A DNA stretch of 64,000 nt from Phycicoccus endophyticus. GTDB lineage: Bacteria; Actinomycetota; Actinomycetes; Actinomycetales; Dermatophilaceae. The position numbers were made by a program, and so were the translations under genes. The notes below the pieces were generated by a model. It was not told the origin of the DNA, searched no databases, and worked only from the letters and a program-made list of their open reading frames with translations. Within the stretch, counting starts at the first letter, position 1; each line of letters starts with the position of its first letter. Shown piece by piece: positions 17,726 through 26,499 of this stretch. Where the stretch lies: positions 1-64,000 of the forward strand of contig NZ_JAANCN010000010.1 in the NCBI RefSeq assembly GCF_011326735.1, given 5' to 3'.

Positions 17726-17738
17726 GTCTCGAACTCTA
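17726..17738 (-). promoter_or_regulatory. -10 box for a leaderless accA transcript
   Basis: On the minus strand TAGAGT (17733-17738) is followed by seven bases and then the ATG, the spacing expected if transcription begins at the start codon. The bases TCGAGACATG here are identical to those at the start of the carboxyltransferase gene at 47974. No convincing -35 box is seen. Confidence 0.4.
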
Positions 17739-17917
17739 TCGGTCCGGGGCCCCCGGGCCGGGGTGGCCCTCGGAGGTTTGGCTCACACGTCCGGCCGCGG
17801 CCGGTCCTCCAGGGGAGCAGGCTGGCGGCCCCGGCGTAACGCATCTCACGGCGGGCTGCTCAGGGCTGCGGGAGACTGGAACCGTCCCGCTCCCGGGACC
17901 CTCCCGAGGAGGATGCG

Positions 17918-19237
17918 ATGTCTGCGCACTCCACTTCTCCCGCAACCGAACCCGAACCACGCGACGAGACCTTGACAGGCCCCACCGCGACCAGTGCGGC
18001 GGCACCCGCCGGGTCACCCGCGGCCCGGGCCGCCGTGAGCCCGCGCCAGCTCGCCTGGCTCGAGGAGCAGCTGGGCGAGTGGGCTGCCGACGGGCTGCTC
18101 GACGAGCAGGCCGTCGCCGCGGTCCGTGCCCGCTACCAGGTCCACCGGAGGGTCACCCTCACCGGCACCGTCCTCACCCTCGGCTCGCTCTTCGTCGGGG
18201 TCGGCCTGCTGTGGGCCGTGGTGGCGAACATCGAGGCGATGTCGCACCTCGTGCGGCTCGTCCTCGTCCTCTCCCTGTGGCTCGGGCTGCTGGCCACCGC
18301 CGAGCTCCTCGCCCACCGGCGGGCCCGGGCGGGAGACCTCGCGTCACCCGCCGTGGGCGCCCTGCGCCTGCTCGCGGCCGCGGCGCTCGGCGCGGTCGTC
18401 TTCCAGGGGGCACTGGCGGCCGAGGTGGCGACCGGCACACCGGGGCTGCTCGGCCTGTGGGCCCTCGGGGCGCTCGGCTACGCCTACGCCGTGGCAGCCC
18501 TCGGGCCCACCGTCCTCGGGGTCGTCCTCGGGGCCGGGTGGCTGCTCTGGGAGGTCGGGGAGCGCGCCGACGACGTGCTCGCGGTGACGACGGCGATCGC
18601 CGCCGCGGCGCTCGTGACCGTCGCCGCGGGGATCCTCCACCGGTACGCCGGCCGCCGCCGGGCCGCCTGGGCGTCACTCGGCCTGCCGTGGCGGGAGGTG
18701 GGGGCGGTGCTCGCCCTCGCGGCGCTCTTCGGTGCGGCCCTGCCGCTCGCCGAGGACCCCCCGCGGCCGCTGCCCGTGCTGCTCTGGGTGGCCCTCGCGG
18801 CCGGGGTCGTCCTCGGGGCGCTGGCCGCCGCCTCGGGCACCGGCGTGGACCGGTACGAGGTGGGCCTCGGCGCCGCGGCACTGGCGCTGACCCTCGTCCT
18901 GGCGCTGTGGCGCGGCCGGGCCGACATCGGCACCGTCGAGGACCTGACACCGCCCGACCTCGCCCGCGCGGTGACCGCGGTCGTGGTCTACCTGCTCCTC
19001 GCGAGCGGCTACGCGGTGCTCGGCGCGCTGCGCGGCTCCGACCGGCTCACGGCGGTGGCGGCGGCGGCGCTGGTGCTCTTCACGACGACGCAGGCGTTCG
19101 CCGTCTTCGCGCCGATCCTGCCCGGCGGCGTGCTCTTCGTCGCCGTCGGCGGCGTGCTGCTCGTGACGGGCCTGCTCGCCGACCGGGGCCGCCGCCGGCT
19201 GCGCGCCGCACGCGGCTCCCGCGACCGGCGCGGCTGA
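17918..19237 (+). CDS. DUF2157 multi-spanning membrane protein
   Basis: This 439-residue protein has a short disordered N-terminus, then a soluble helical DUF2157-like segment (SPRQLAWLEEQLGEWAADGL near residues 41-60, AVRARYQVHRR), followed by about a dozen hydrophobic helices rich in Ala, Leu, Val and Gly to the C-terminus. A GAGGAGG site precedes the ATG. The function of this family is not known to me; a membrane scaffold or transporter is possible. It stands alone, divergent from the carboxylase gene and convergent with the sugar-binding protein gene. Confidence 0.75.
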   Translation: MSAHSTSPATEPEPRDETLTGPTATSAAAPAGSPAARAAVSPRQLAWLEEQLGEWAADGLLDEQAVAAVRARYQVHRRVTLTGTVLTLGSLFVGVGLLWAVVANIEAMSHLVRLVLVLSLWLGLLATAELLAHRRARAGDLASPAVGALRLLAAAALGAVVFQGALAAEVATGTPGLLGLWALGALGYAYAVAALGPTVLGVVLGAGWLLWEVGERADDVLAVTTAIAAAALVTVAAGILHRYAGRRRAAWASLGLPWREVGAVLALAALFGAALPLAEDPPRPLPVLLWVALAAGVVLGALAAASGTGVDRYEVGLGAAALALTLVLALWRGRADIGTVEDLTPPDLARAVTAVVVYLLLASGYAVLGALRGSDRLTAVAAAALVLFTTTQAFAVFAPILPGGVLFVAVGGVLLVTGLLADRGRRRLRAARGSRDRRG

Positions 19238-19256
19238 CCCCGGCCCCCGGACGTGC

Positions 19257-19298
19257 AGCGGGGCCGCCGCGGCCCGAACGGCTCACGACGGCCCCGCT
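19257..19298. terminator. Hairpin between convergent genes
   Basis: A perfect 10-bp inverted repeat (AGCGGGGCCG, 19257-19266, and CGGCCCCGCT, 19289-19298) with a 22-base spacer lies between the stop of the DUF2157 gene and the stop of the sugar-binding protein gene. It could end both transcripts. Confidence 0.5.
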
Positions 19299-19315
19299 GG
19301 TTCGGGGGAGGAGGG

Positions 19316-20299
19316 TCAGCAGGTCGACTTGTAGGCCGCGTCGCCGCCCTCGCCGGAGAGGTTGTCCTTGGTGATGATGGTGAACCCGGTCTGGATCTCC
19401 TTCTCGACCGAGCCGCCGGTGAGCGCGGCGTCCGCCTGCTCGACGCCGTCCATGCCGATGGTGCTCGGCTGCTGGGCGACGAGCGCCTGGACGGTGCCGT
19501 CCTGCAGCGCCTTGATCTGGTTGGGGCCGGCGTCGAAGCCGACGATCGTCACGTCCTTGGCCCCGGCCTGGCGGACACCGGTCGCGGAGCCCTCGGCGGC
19601 GAAGAGGTTCGTCGCGAAGATGCCGACGATGTCCGGGTCCTTCTGCAGCGCCGCGGAGACGAGGTTGGCCGCCGTCGCCGGGTCGTTGTGGCTGTACTGG
19701 ACGCCGAGGTAGGTGAAGGAGCTGTCGCCCTTGGTGGCCTCCTCGAAGCCGTCGACGCGCGCGTCGACCGTCGAGATGCCGGGGTCGGTGGAGATGACGA
19801 GCACCTTCCCGCCGTCCGGCTTGGCCTCCTGGATGGCCTCGAAGGCCGCCTTCCCGCCGCCGATGTTGTCCGAGCTGATCTGCGAGACGGCGAAGGACGG
19901 GTCGTTGACCGTCGTGTCGACGAGCACCACCTTGATGCCGGCCGCCGCGGCCTGCTCCAGCGGAGCCTGCATCGCCTGGACGTCGGTCGGGGCGACGAGC
20001 AGCGCGGCCGGCTTGGACGCGGTGACCGAGTCCACGATCGGCTTCTGCAGGGTCGGGTCGAACTTCTGCGGACCCTGGGTCGTGACCGTGTAGCCGAGCT
20101 CCTTGGCCTTCTCCTCGATCCCGCACTGCATGGTGATGTAGAACTCGTCGCCGGCGACGCCCTGGACGAAGGCGATCGTCTTGTTGTCACTGCCACCGCT
20201 GTCGCCGCTGGAGTCGGCGCTCGGTGCCCCGGACGAGCACGCCGCGAGGGCGAGAGCTGCGCCGAGGACGGCTGCGGTGGACCTGAGGGTGCTTCGCAT
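19316..20299 (-). CDS. Sugar ABC importer binding lipoprotein (RbsB type)
   Basis: This 327-residue lipoprotein has a signal ending in the lipobox LAAC (C21), a Ser/Gly/Asp-rich linker and a type 1 periplasmic-binding fold of the ribose/galactose/autoinducer-2 group (LVAPTDVQAM, VISTDPGIST, VGFDAGPNQIKAL). It is the last gene of the sugar operon, 52 bp after the permease; that larger gap and a separate AGGCAGGA ribosome site are consistent with higher expression of the binding protein. The ligand is not evident; the enzymes encoded upstream point to a hexose or ketohexose. Confidence 0.88.
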   Translation of the reverse strand: MRSTLRSTAAVLGAALALAACSSGAPSADSSGDSGGSDNKTIAFVQGVAGDEFYITMQCGIEEKAKELGYTVTTQGPQKFDPTLQKPIVDSVTASKPAALLVAPTDVQAMQAPLEQAAAAGIKVVLVDTTVNDPSFAVSQISSDNIGGGKAAFEAIQEAKPDGGKVLVISTDPGISTVDARVDGFEEATKGDSSFTYLGVQYSHNDPATAANLVSAALQKDPDIVGIFATNLFAAEGSATGVRQAGAKDVTIVGFDAGPNQIKALQDGTVQALVAQQPSTIGMDGVEQADAALTGGSVEKEIQTGFTIITKDNLSGEGGDAAYKSTC

Positions 20300-20351
20300 G
20301 GGTCCTGCCTTTCTGTGGTGACTTCGTTGTCGTGGTGCAGGTGTGTGGGGG

Positions 20352-21386
20352 CTAGCCGGCCCGGACGGCGGCGGCCCGCCGGTGCTGGTCGACGTAGACC
20401 GCGGCGATGAGGATCGAGCCGACGGCGACCGTCTGCCAGTACGGGGAGACGCCGATGATGACGAACCCGGCCTGGAGGACCGCCGGGATGAACAGGCCGA
20501 CCATCGAGCCGAACATCGAGCCCTGGCCGCCGAAGATCGAGGTGCCGCCGATGACCACCGCCGCGATGACGTTGAGGTTGGTCAGCGACTGCCCGGCGAT
20601 CGTCGTCGTGCCGTACTGCGCGAGCGAGAGGATGCCCGCGACGCCGGCGAGGAAGCCGGAGAAGGCGTAGATCTCCACGAGCTTGCGGTCGACGTTGATG
20701 CCGACCCGGCGGGCGGAGACCTCGTTGGACCCGATGGCGTAGGTGTACCGGCCGAAGCGGGTGCGGTGGAGGATCACCCCGCCGATGACGACGATGACGA
20801 GCGCGATGAGCGTGATCGCCGGGACGCCGGCGAGCCGGCCGTAGCCGATGGAGTCCTGCAGCACGCGCGGGGCGGAGCGGATGTCGAGGCCGCCGGTGAG
20901 GATCTGCGCGCTGCCGAGCGCGACGGAGAGCGTCCCGAGGGTCACGATGAGCGGGGGGACCTTCGCCTTGGCGACGAGCAGCCCGTTCAGGCCACCCCAG
21001 AAGACCCCGACGACGACCGAGAGCACGAGGCCGACGAGCGCCGTGCCCCACCCGGTGTCGCCCATCGACTCCATGACCTTCGCCGCGACGACGGAGGAGA
21101 CCACGAGCACCGAGCCGACGGACAGGTCGATGCCCGCGGTGATGATGACGAAGGTCATCCCGACCGCGAGGACCGCCCAGATGGAGACGTTCTGGGCGAT
21201 GTTGGTCAGGTTGCCCGTCGTGAGGAACGTGCTCGGCTGCATGACGCCGAAGATGGCGACGATGACGACGAGCACGCCGAGGATCCACACCGACTGCATG
21301 GCGCGGACCCGGTCGGCGAGGCTGTCGTGGGTGGCCTTGGTCTCGATCCCCGAGGCCGGCCTGTCGCTCGTGGTGGTCGTGCTCAT
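20352..21386 (-). CDS. Sugar ABC importer permease (RbsC type)
   Basis: This 344-residue membrane protein is the homodimerising pore subunit of a CUT2 sugar importer. It has about nine or ten hydrophobic helices and family motifs GIDLSVGS, NGLLVAKAKVPPLIVTLGT and GSMFGSMVG. The ATG overlaps the stop of the ATPase gene (ATGA). It acts with the ATPase and binding lipoprotein encoded on either side. Confidence 0.9.
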   Translation of the reverse strand: MSTTTTSDRPASGIETKATHDSLADRVRAMQSVWILGVLVVIVAIFGVMQPSTFLTTGNLTNIAQNVSIWAVLAVGMTFVIITAGIDLSVGSVLVVSSVVAAKVMESMGDTGWGTALVGLVLSVVVGVFWGGLNGLLVAKAKVPPLIVTLGTLSVALGSAQILTGGLDIRSAPRVLQDSIGYGRLAGVPAITLIALVIVVIGGVILHRTRFGRYTYAIGSNEVSARRVGINVDRKLVEIYAFSGFLAGVAGILSLAQYGTTTIAGQSLTNLNVIAAVVIGGTSIFGGQGSMFGSMVGLFIPAVLQAGFVIIGVSPYWQTVAVGSILIAAVYVDQHRRAAAVRAG

Positions 21387-22147
21387 GCCGCACCCTCCTT
21401 GATCTCCAGTGCTCCGGTCATGGCGCCGACGAGCTCCTCGACGCTCGTGCCCTTGCCGGGGTAGGTGGCGACCCGCTTGCCGAGCCGCAGCACCTGGATG
21501 CGGTCGGCCACCTCGAGCACGTGCGGCATCGAGTGCGAGATGAGCACGACGCCGAGCCCGCGGTCGCGGACCCGCTTGACCATGTCCAGGACGTTGCGGG
21601 TCTGCACGACGCCGAGCGCGGCGGTCGGCTCGTCGAGGAAGAGGACCTTGTCGGCCCAGGCCACGGCGCGGGCGATGGCCACCGACTGCTTCTGGCCGCC
21701 GGACATCGACCCGACCGGGGTGACGACGCTGCGCACGGCCGACCCGAGGTCGGTGAAGGCCTGGGCGGCCTCCTGGCGCATCCGGGGGGTGTCCATGAAC
21801 CCGAGCCGGCCGAGCAGGCCACTGCGCATGACCTCACGGCCGAGGTACATGTTCTGCGCCGCGTCGAGGTGTGGCGCGAGGGCGAGGTCCTGGTGGACGA
21901 CCTCGATGCCGGCGCGCGAGGCGTCCTGGGGGGTGTGGAACGTCACCGGGGTGCCCTCGAAGAGGACCTCCCCCTCGTCGAGGTCGAGGTTGCCGGTGAG
22001 CGCCTTGACGAGCGTGGACTTGCCGGCACCGTTGTCGCCGATGAGGGCGACGACCTCGCCGGCGGAGACGTCGAAGTCCGCACCGTCGAGCGCCTGGACC
22101 CGGCCGAAGCGGCGGCGCAGCCCGCGGGCCTCGAGCAGGGCGCTCAT
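21383..22147 (-). CDS. Sugar ABC importer ATPase, single-domain CUT2 type
   Basis: This 254-residue protein has one nucleotide-binding domain, with Walker A GDNGAGKST (37-45), signature MSGGQ and Walker B VLFLDEP. The better-known RbsA and MglA have two fused domains of about 500 residues; single-domain versions such as the FrcA type must dimerise. The reading frame shows no trace of a lost second domain, so this is not a truncation. The ATG overlaps the aldolase stop (ATGA), and the permease start overlaps its own stop. Confidence 0.9.
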   Translation of the reverse strand: MSALLEARGLRRRFGRVQALDGADFDVSAGEVVALIGDNGAGKSTLVKALTGNLDLDEGEVLFEGTPVTFHTPQDASRAGIEVVHQDLALAPHLDAAQNMYLGREVMRSGLLGRLGFMDTPRMRQEAAQAFTDLGSAVRSVVTPVGSMSGGQKQSVAIARAVAWADKVLFLDEPTAALGVVQTRNVLDMVKRVRDRGLGVVLISHSMPHVLEVADRIQVLRLGKRVATYPGKGTSVEELVGAMTGALEIKEGAA

Positions 22148-23049
22148 GCCGCGCTCTCCCGGTACGAGCGGGCCCGGCCCTCGATGATGGCGCGGTACTC
22201 GTCGAGGCGCCGACGCCCGGTGTCGGAGAGGAACGCGACGCGCTCGGCGTGGTCCATGGCGACCGCCTCGCGCCACACCGACCGCCCGGCGATGAAGCCG
22301 CTGGCGCCGCCCTCGTCGCAGCTGATGCGCAGCACCTCGGAGAACTCGTCCGAGGACACACCGGCCGAGAGGACCGCCCAGGGTGAGGAGATGCGTTCGG
22401 CGAGACGCCGGCACGCCTCGGGGCTGCCGGGGTACTCGAGCTTGAGCAGGCTGGGGCTGAGCTGGTCGATGAGGACCGCGGCCTCGATGATGGCGTCCGC
22501 GCGGGCCGCGGGGGAGAGGGGCTCCTCGCCGGCGAGCGGGAAGATGAGGTTCTCGATGACCGAGGGCACGCCGACCTCGGCACAGTCGGCGACGAGGGTG
22601 CGCATGACCTCGACCGCCTCGGCCGTCGTGTCCCGGCCGTCGGCGCCGGGGCGCCGGTCGGCGCGGACCTGGACGAGGAACTTCATCGCGTCGGCACCGC
22701 TGTCGCGCACCCAGGCCGCGTCCTGGGCGGGGTCGAGCGCGACGACGGGCTCGCCGTCGTGCGTGCCGCGGCTCGCGGGCTCGGCGGCGAGCAGGAGGCC
22801 GAAGGGGGAGGATGCCTCGGCGGCCTTGGCGGCGGGCAGGCCGAAGGTGGGGTCGACGAGGAAGGCCGAGGCGCTGCCGGCGAGCGAGGCGATCATGTCG
22901 CGCTTGAGCGCGGTGATCTCCTCCTCCGTCGTCTCGCTGCGGTCGACGGCGGCGAGCATCCGCCGCAGGGTGCCTCGCTGGTCCATCGCGAGGACGGCGA
23001 AGGTACCTGCCTCGGTGGCGATGGCGTCGAGTCCGGTCGTGGTCGTCAT
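22144..23049 (-). CDS. Class I aldolase, LacD/YihT family (aldolase 1)
   Basis: This 301-residue protein belongs to the family of tagatose 1,6-bisphosphate aldolase (LacD) and sulfofructose 1-phosphate aldolase (YihT). The likely Schiff-base lysine is K203 in LLKLEYP, followed by the phosphate-site segment AVLSAGVSSDEF and the GGASGFIAGRSVW loop. It would split a phosphorylated ketohexose into dihydroxyacetone phosphate and an aldehyde. It overlaps both neighbours (kinase and ATPase) by four bases, so it is firmly within the sugar operon. Which sugar it uses is not shown by sequence. A second, different member of the family is encoded at 26.5 kb. Confidence 0.82.
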   Translation of the reverse strand: MTTTTGLDAIATEAGTFAVLAMDQRGTLRRMLAAVDRSETTEEEITALKRDMIASLAGSASAFLVDPTFGLPAAKAAEASSPFGLLLAAEPASRGTHDGEPVVALDPAQDAAWVRDSGADAMKFLVQVRADRRPGADGRDTTAEAVEVMRTLVADCAEVGVPSVIENLIFPLAGEEPLSPAARADAIIEAAVLIDQLSPSLLKLEYPGSPEACRRLAERISSPWAVLSAGVSSDEFSEVLRISCDEGGASGFIAGRSVWREAVAMDHAERVAFLSDTGRRRLDEYRAIIEGRARSYRESAA

Positions 23050-24461
23050 GCGGTTGCCTCCTGGGTGGACTGGCGGTCTGGGGTGTTCTCGTGGGTGAAC
23101 CACGGGGCGGGTGGCCGGCGGTCGGCGCCGGCGTCGGTGGCGTGCAGGGCCGCCCACGCGCCGAAACGGGCGGCCCCCCACGTCCCGGGCAGCTCGACGT
23201 CGGAGACCTCGACGGTGGGGGCGAGGTCGCGGCGGGCGGCGAGCACCGAGCGCATCCGCGTCCAGCCGCCGGCGACGACGAGCCGGTCGACGGGGACCCC
23301 CGCGTCGTGCAGCGTGCCGAGCAGCTGACGCCCACGGGCCGTCCCGCCGTCGAGGGCGGCCCGCCAGACGTGGGCGGGGGTGTGGGTCTCGGAGTCGAGC
23401 TCGATGCGGACCTCGTGGTCCTCCATCGCGTAGCCGGTGACCCGTACGTCGGCGGTGTCGCCGGGGGGCAGCCGCAGAGTCTGCTCGTCGAGGGCGCTGC
23501 GGGCGGGGTCGTGCTCGGCGCCGAGGACGCGCTGGACCCGCTTGAGGACCAGGCCGGTGCGGGTGCCGCCGATGAACCCCGTGGTGCCGCGCACGACGTG
23601 GGGGTAGACGGAGATGCCCTGGCCGGCGAGGTCGCGCACGACGTCGGGCTCCGGGACGTGGGTGCCCGCCGCGAGGTAGGCCTCGGCCGTGCCGAAGCTG
23701 TCGAGCGCCGACCCGGGCAGGGCGCAGCCGGTGGCCGCGGCCGCGACGGCGTGGTCGTGCCCGGCGACGGTGAGGACGGCGCCACGGGCCGCACCCACCG
23801 GGTGGTCGGCGCGGACCCGGCCGGCGGGCTCGCCGGCGGCGACGATCTCGGGCAGCAGCTGCGGGCCCGACCCGAGGTGCTCGAGGGCCGGTTGCCAGGC
23901 GCGCCCGGTATGCACGTCGAGCAGCCCGGTGCGCCCGAGCAGCGACAGCTCGGCCACCCGCCGCCCACCGAGGCGCAGGATGACGAACTCGGGCAGCGAG
24001 AGCCACTGCAGCCCGCGCAGGTCCAGGCCCGCGTCGCGCAGCCACAGCAGCTTGAAGAACGAGGCGACGTGGCTGACCGGTAGGCCGGTCCGGGCGGGGA
24101 ACGCGTGCGCGAGCGGCGCGGGCAGGGCCGCGGCCTGCTCGGTGCCGCGCGGGTCGTACCAGGCGATGACGGGGGAGCGGTCCACCCCCGCGGCGTCGAC
24201 GAGCACGCCCGCCTCGGCCATCGAGGTGAAGCCGAGGGAGCGCATGGCCGCCCCCGGGCCGAGGGCAGCGCCCACCTGCTCGAGGAGGTCCTCGACGGCG
24301 TCGACCACCGAGGACGGGCTGCGGTCGACGCGCCCCTCGCCGGTCTCGCGCCACGCGGTGTCGACGGCGCGGTCGAGCAGGCGGGTGCCGTCGGCCGCGA
24401 CGGCGCTCACCTTCGTCACGGTCGTCCCGAGGTCGAAGCCGAGGTCGACGACGGCGCTCAC
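23046..24461 (-). CDS. FGGY-family carbohydrate kinase
   Basis: This 471-residue kinase has the two-domain actin-like fold: an N-terminal phosphate loop (FDLGTTVTKV), a second glycine-rich phosphate motif and the C-terminal GGWTRMRSVLA and GTWGAARFGAW segments that close the ATP site. FGGY kinases phosphorylate sugars, ketoses or polyols. The GTG start overlaps the LacI stop (GTGA). In this operon it most likely makes the first phosphorylated intermediate after uptake, with the PfkB-type kinase adding a second phosphate before aldol cleavage; this order is inference. Confidence 0.85.
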   Translation of the reverse strand: MSAVVDLGFDLGTTVTKVSAVAADGTRLLDRAVDTAWRETGEGRVDRSPSSVVDAVEDLLEQVGAALGPGAAMRSLGFTSMAEAGVLVDAAGVDRSPVIAWYDPRGTEQAAALPAPLAHAFPARTGLPVSHVASFFKLLWLRDAGLDLRGLQWLSLPEFVILRLGGRRVAELSLLGRTGLLDVHTGRAWQPALEHLGSGPQLLPEIVAAGEPAGRVRADHPVGAARGAVLTVAGHDHAVAAAATGCALPGSALDSFGTAEAYLAAGTHVPEPDVVRDLAGQGISVYPHVVRGTTGFIGGTRTGLVLKRVQRVLGAEHDPARSALDEQTLRLPPGDTADVRVTGYAMEDHEVRIELDSETHTPAHVWRAALDGGTARGRQLLGTLHDAGVPVDRLVVAGGWTRMRSVLAARRDLAPTVEVSDVELPGTWGAARFGAWAALHATDAGADRRPPAPWFTHENTPDRQSTQEATA

Positions 24462-25465
24462 GGGAGCGACCTCGGGGCGAGCTCGCCCGAGCCGCGGGCG
24501 AGGAGCATCGTCGGCATGACCATGTCGAGGACCTCGGCGTCGGGGTCCTGGATGCGGCGGGACAGCAGGTCGAAGGCGGCCTCCGCGAGCGCCGTGGGGC
24601 GCTGGTCGACGACCGTCGTCGGCGGGGTCATCAGGTCGGCGGCGGGGTGGTCGCCGAAGATCACGACGGCGATGTCCTGCCGGTGGAGGCGCTGCTGGGC
24701 GCGCAGGATCGCCAGGCCCATCATCGGGGAGGCGGCGAAGACGGCGGTCGGCGCGTCCGCCGTCGCGAGCATCGCCAGGGCGTGCGGGTAGCCCTCGTCG
24801 GCGGACCACGCCCGGGTCTCGACGATCCGGGGGTCGACCTCGAGCCCCGCCTCGGCGAGCGCCTTCTCGTACCCGACGTAACGGTCGGTGAGCGTCGTGA
24901 AGGCCGAGGTCTTGCCGAGGAACCCGATCCGGCGGTGGCCGCGCGCGGCGAGGTGGCGGACGGCCTCGACGGCGCCCTCCTCGTCGGTGACCCGGACGAC
25001 GTCCTTGTCGGTGACGCCGCACTTGCGGTCGATGACGACGACCGGCACCTCGTCGGGGAGGGCCTCGGCGACCCTGCGCTCGTCGCCGAACGGTGCGACG
25101 ACGAGACCGGCGACCCCGCGGCGCGCGAGCCGCTGGATCTGGGTGCGCATGCGCGACTCGTCCATGCCCGTCGAGGCGACGAGGACGTCCATCCCGACGT
25201 CCATGGCCCGGCCCTCGATGACGGCGACGACCTGGGCGAAGAACGGGTCGTCGATGGAGTCGACGACGACGCCGACGGTGGGCAGCTTGCCGCCACCGAG
25301 GCGCTGGGCCGCCGGGTCGGGGTGGTACTGGAGCAGGTCGATGGCCGCCTGCACGCGGGCCACGGTCTCGCGGCGCACGTTGGGGGCGCCGTTGATCACC
25401 CGCGAGACGGTCTTGATCGAGAAGCCGGACTCGCGCGCGACGTCGTAGATGGTCGGCCGGGTCAT
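24458..25465 (-). CDS. LacI-family repressor of the sugar regulon
   Basis: This 335-residue regulator has the LacI helix-turn-helix and hinge at the N-terminus (TIYDVARESGFSIKTVSRV, then PAAQRL) and a sugar-binding-protein-like effector domain (VGVVVDSIDDPFF, IFGDHPAADLM). It lies within the operon it probably controls, overlapping both the PfkB and FGGY kinase genes. Two palindromes typical of LacI operators, GACAGCGCTGTC and TGACAGCGCTGTCA, lie in the divergent promoter region upstream of the operon. Repression relieved by the imported sugar or its phosphate is the expected mode. Confidence 0.9.
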   Translation of the reverse strand: MTRPTIYDVARESGFSIKTVSRVINGAPNVRRETVARVQAAIDLLQYHPDPAAQRLGGGKLPTVGVVVDSIDDPFFAQVVAVIEGRAMDVGMDVLVASTGMDESRMRTQIQRLARRGVAGLVVAPFGDERRVAEALPDEVPVVVIDRKCGVTDKDVVRVTDEEGAVEAVRHLAARGHRRIGFLGKTSAFTTLTDRYVGYEKALAEAGLEVDPRIVETRAWSADEGYPHALAMLATADAPTAVFAASPMMGLAILRAQQRLHRQDIAVVIFGDHPAADLMTPPTTVVDQRPTALAEAAFDLLSRRIQDPDAEVLDMVMPTMLLARGSGELAPRSLP

Positions 25466-26412
25466 CGCGCCACCGGGTCCGGGAGGGCGGCGAGCGCCGG
25501 GGCGACGAGGGCCGGGTCGAGCATCCCGCCGGTCTCGTGCTGGACGGCGGCGGCGGCCACCGCCATGCCGGTCCGCACGGCGACGACGTCGGGGGCGCCG
25601 GCGAGCAGGGCGTCGGAGGTGCCGGCGAGGAAGCTGTCACCGGCACCGATCGGGTTGGCGACCGGCACCCGCGCGGCGCCGAGCCACCAGGTGCCCTCGG
25701 CGGTGGTCAGCGCGGCGCCGTGGGAGCCGGCGGTGACGACGGCCCGCCGCGCGCCGCGGGCGTGCAGCTCGCGGGAGGCCTCGAGGCAGCGGTCGAGGAG
25801 GTCCTCGCCGGACTCCTCGACGTTCTCGTCGGTCCGCCCGTGCAGGAGCGCCTCGGCCTCGCCGACGTTGGGGCTCACCAGGTCCGGGCCGAAGGGGAGG
25901 GTGGCCTCGAGCACGGCCGGGGCGGCGTCGACGTAGGCCTCGACGCCGGCCGCGTGTGCGGCCTCGACGACCCGGCCGTAGGTGTCGGGGGCCAGCCCGG
26001 GCGGCAGCGACCCCGAGCAGGCGACGGCGGGAGCGCCGGCGAGCTCGGCGCGCACCGTGGGCAGCAGGGCGGAGGTGTCCCACTGCTCGGGCTCCGGGCC
26101 GCGCCCGTTGACGACGGTGACCCGGCCGGCGTCCTCGAGGAAGATCATCGCGAGCCGGCCCTGGCCGTCGTGGTGGACCGGGACGAAGGCGCAGCCCTCG
26201 GCCGCGAGCAGCTGTTCGAGGCGGGCGTCCTCGCGGGGGGCGAGCCCGACGAGCCGGTGCGTCCGCCCGAGCGTGCGCAGCGTCCGGCAGACGTTGACCC
26301 CCTTGCCGCCGGCGGTCGAGACCGTCCGGGAGGAGCGGCTCACCGTGCCCGGCACGAGCGTGGCGAGCCACGTCGTCACGTCGATGCACGTGTTGGGGGT
26401 CACGACGAGCAA
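25462..26412 (-). CDS. PfkB-family kinase, LacC/FruK type
   Basis: This 316-residue kinase resembles 1-phosphofructokinase and tagatose 6-phosphate kinase: TPNTCIDVT at the N-terminus, STAGGKGVNVCRTLR (substrate loop), CSGSLPPG, and the anion-hole and catalytic aspartate motif GAGDSFLAG. The start is TTG (LLVVTPN), set by a perfect AAGGAGG six bases upstream; an ATG 36 bases earlier lies inside an operator palindrome and would add non-homologous residues. It is the first gene of the leftward sugar operon. With an aldolase of the LacD family downstream, it probably makes a ketohexose 1,6-bisphosphate. Confidence 0.88.
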   Translation of the reverse strand: MLVVTPNTCIDVTTWLATLVPGTVSRSSRTVSTAGGKGVNVCRTLRTLGRTHRLVGLAPREDARLEQLLAAEGCAFVPVHHDGQGRLAMIFLEDAGRVTVVNGRGPEPEQWDTSALLPTVRAELAGAPAVACSGSLPPGLAPDTYGRVVEAAHAAGVEAYVDAAPAVLEATLPFGPDLVSPNVGEAEALLHGRTDENVEESGEDLLDRCLEASRELHARGARRAVVTAGSHGAALTTAEGTWWLGAARVPVANPIGAGDSFLAGTSDALLAGAPDVVAVRTGMAVAAAAVQHETGGMLDPALVAPALAALPDPVAR

Positions 26413-26434
26413 CGGGGGCCTCCTTGCCCAGATC

Positions 26435-26446
26435 GACAGCGCTGTC
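26435..26446. promoter_or_regulatory. LacI-type operator O1
   Basis: The perfect 12-bp palindrome GACAGCGCTGTC lies just upstream of the ribosome site of the PfkB-type kinase gene, the first gene of the sugar operon. It has the central CG and symmetric half-sites typical of LacI-family operators, and matches the second site 66 bp away. Confidence 0.75.
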
Positions 26447-26462
26447 ATTGGTGGAACGCCCC

Positions 26463-26491
26463 TTGTCCGGGCGGTTCGCTTCCCGTACCGT
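26463..26491 (+). promoter_or_regulatory. Promoter of aldolase 2 gene
   Basis: TTGTCC (26463-26468), a 17-bp spacer and TACCGT (26486-26491) form a plausible promoter. Transcription would begin at or next to the ATG at 26500, giving a leaderless or nearly leaderless mRNA whose first codons lie inside the second operator. Confidence 0.45.
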
Positions 26492-26499
26492 AAGGCGCT

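Noticed and set aside
21383-22147. Truncated or frameshifted two-domain sugar ATPase
   Set aside because: The protein ends with a normal stop that overlaps the permease start, and no remnant of a second ATPase domain exists in other frames nearby.
25462-26448. Longer PfkB kinase starting at the ATG at 26448
   Set aside because: That ATG lies in the LacI operator and adds non-homologous residues; a perfect AAGGAGG sits six bases before the TTG at 26412.
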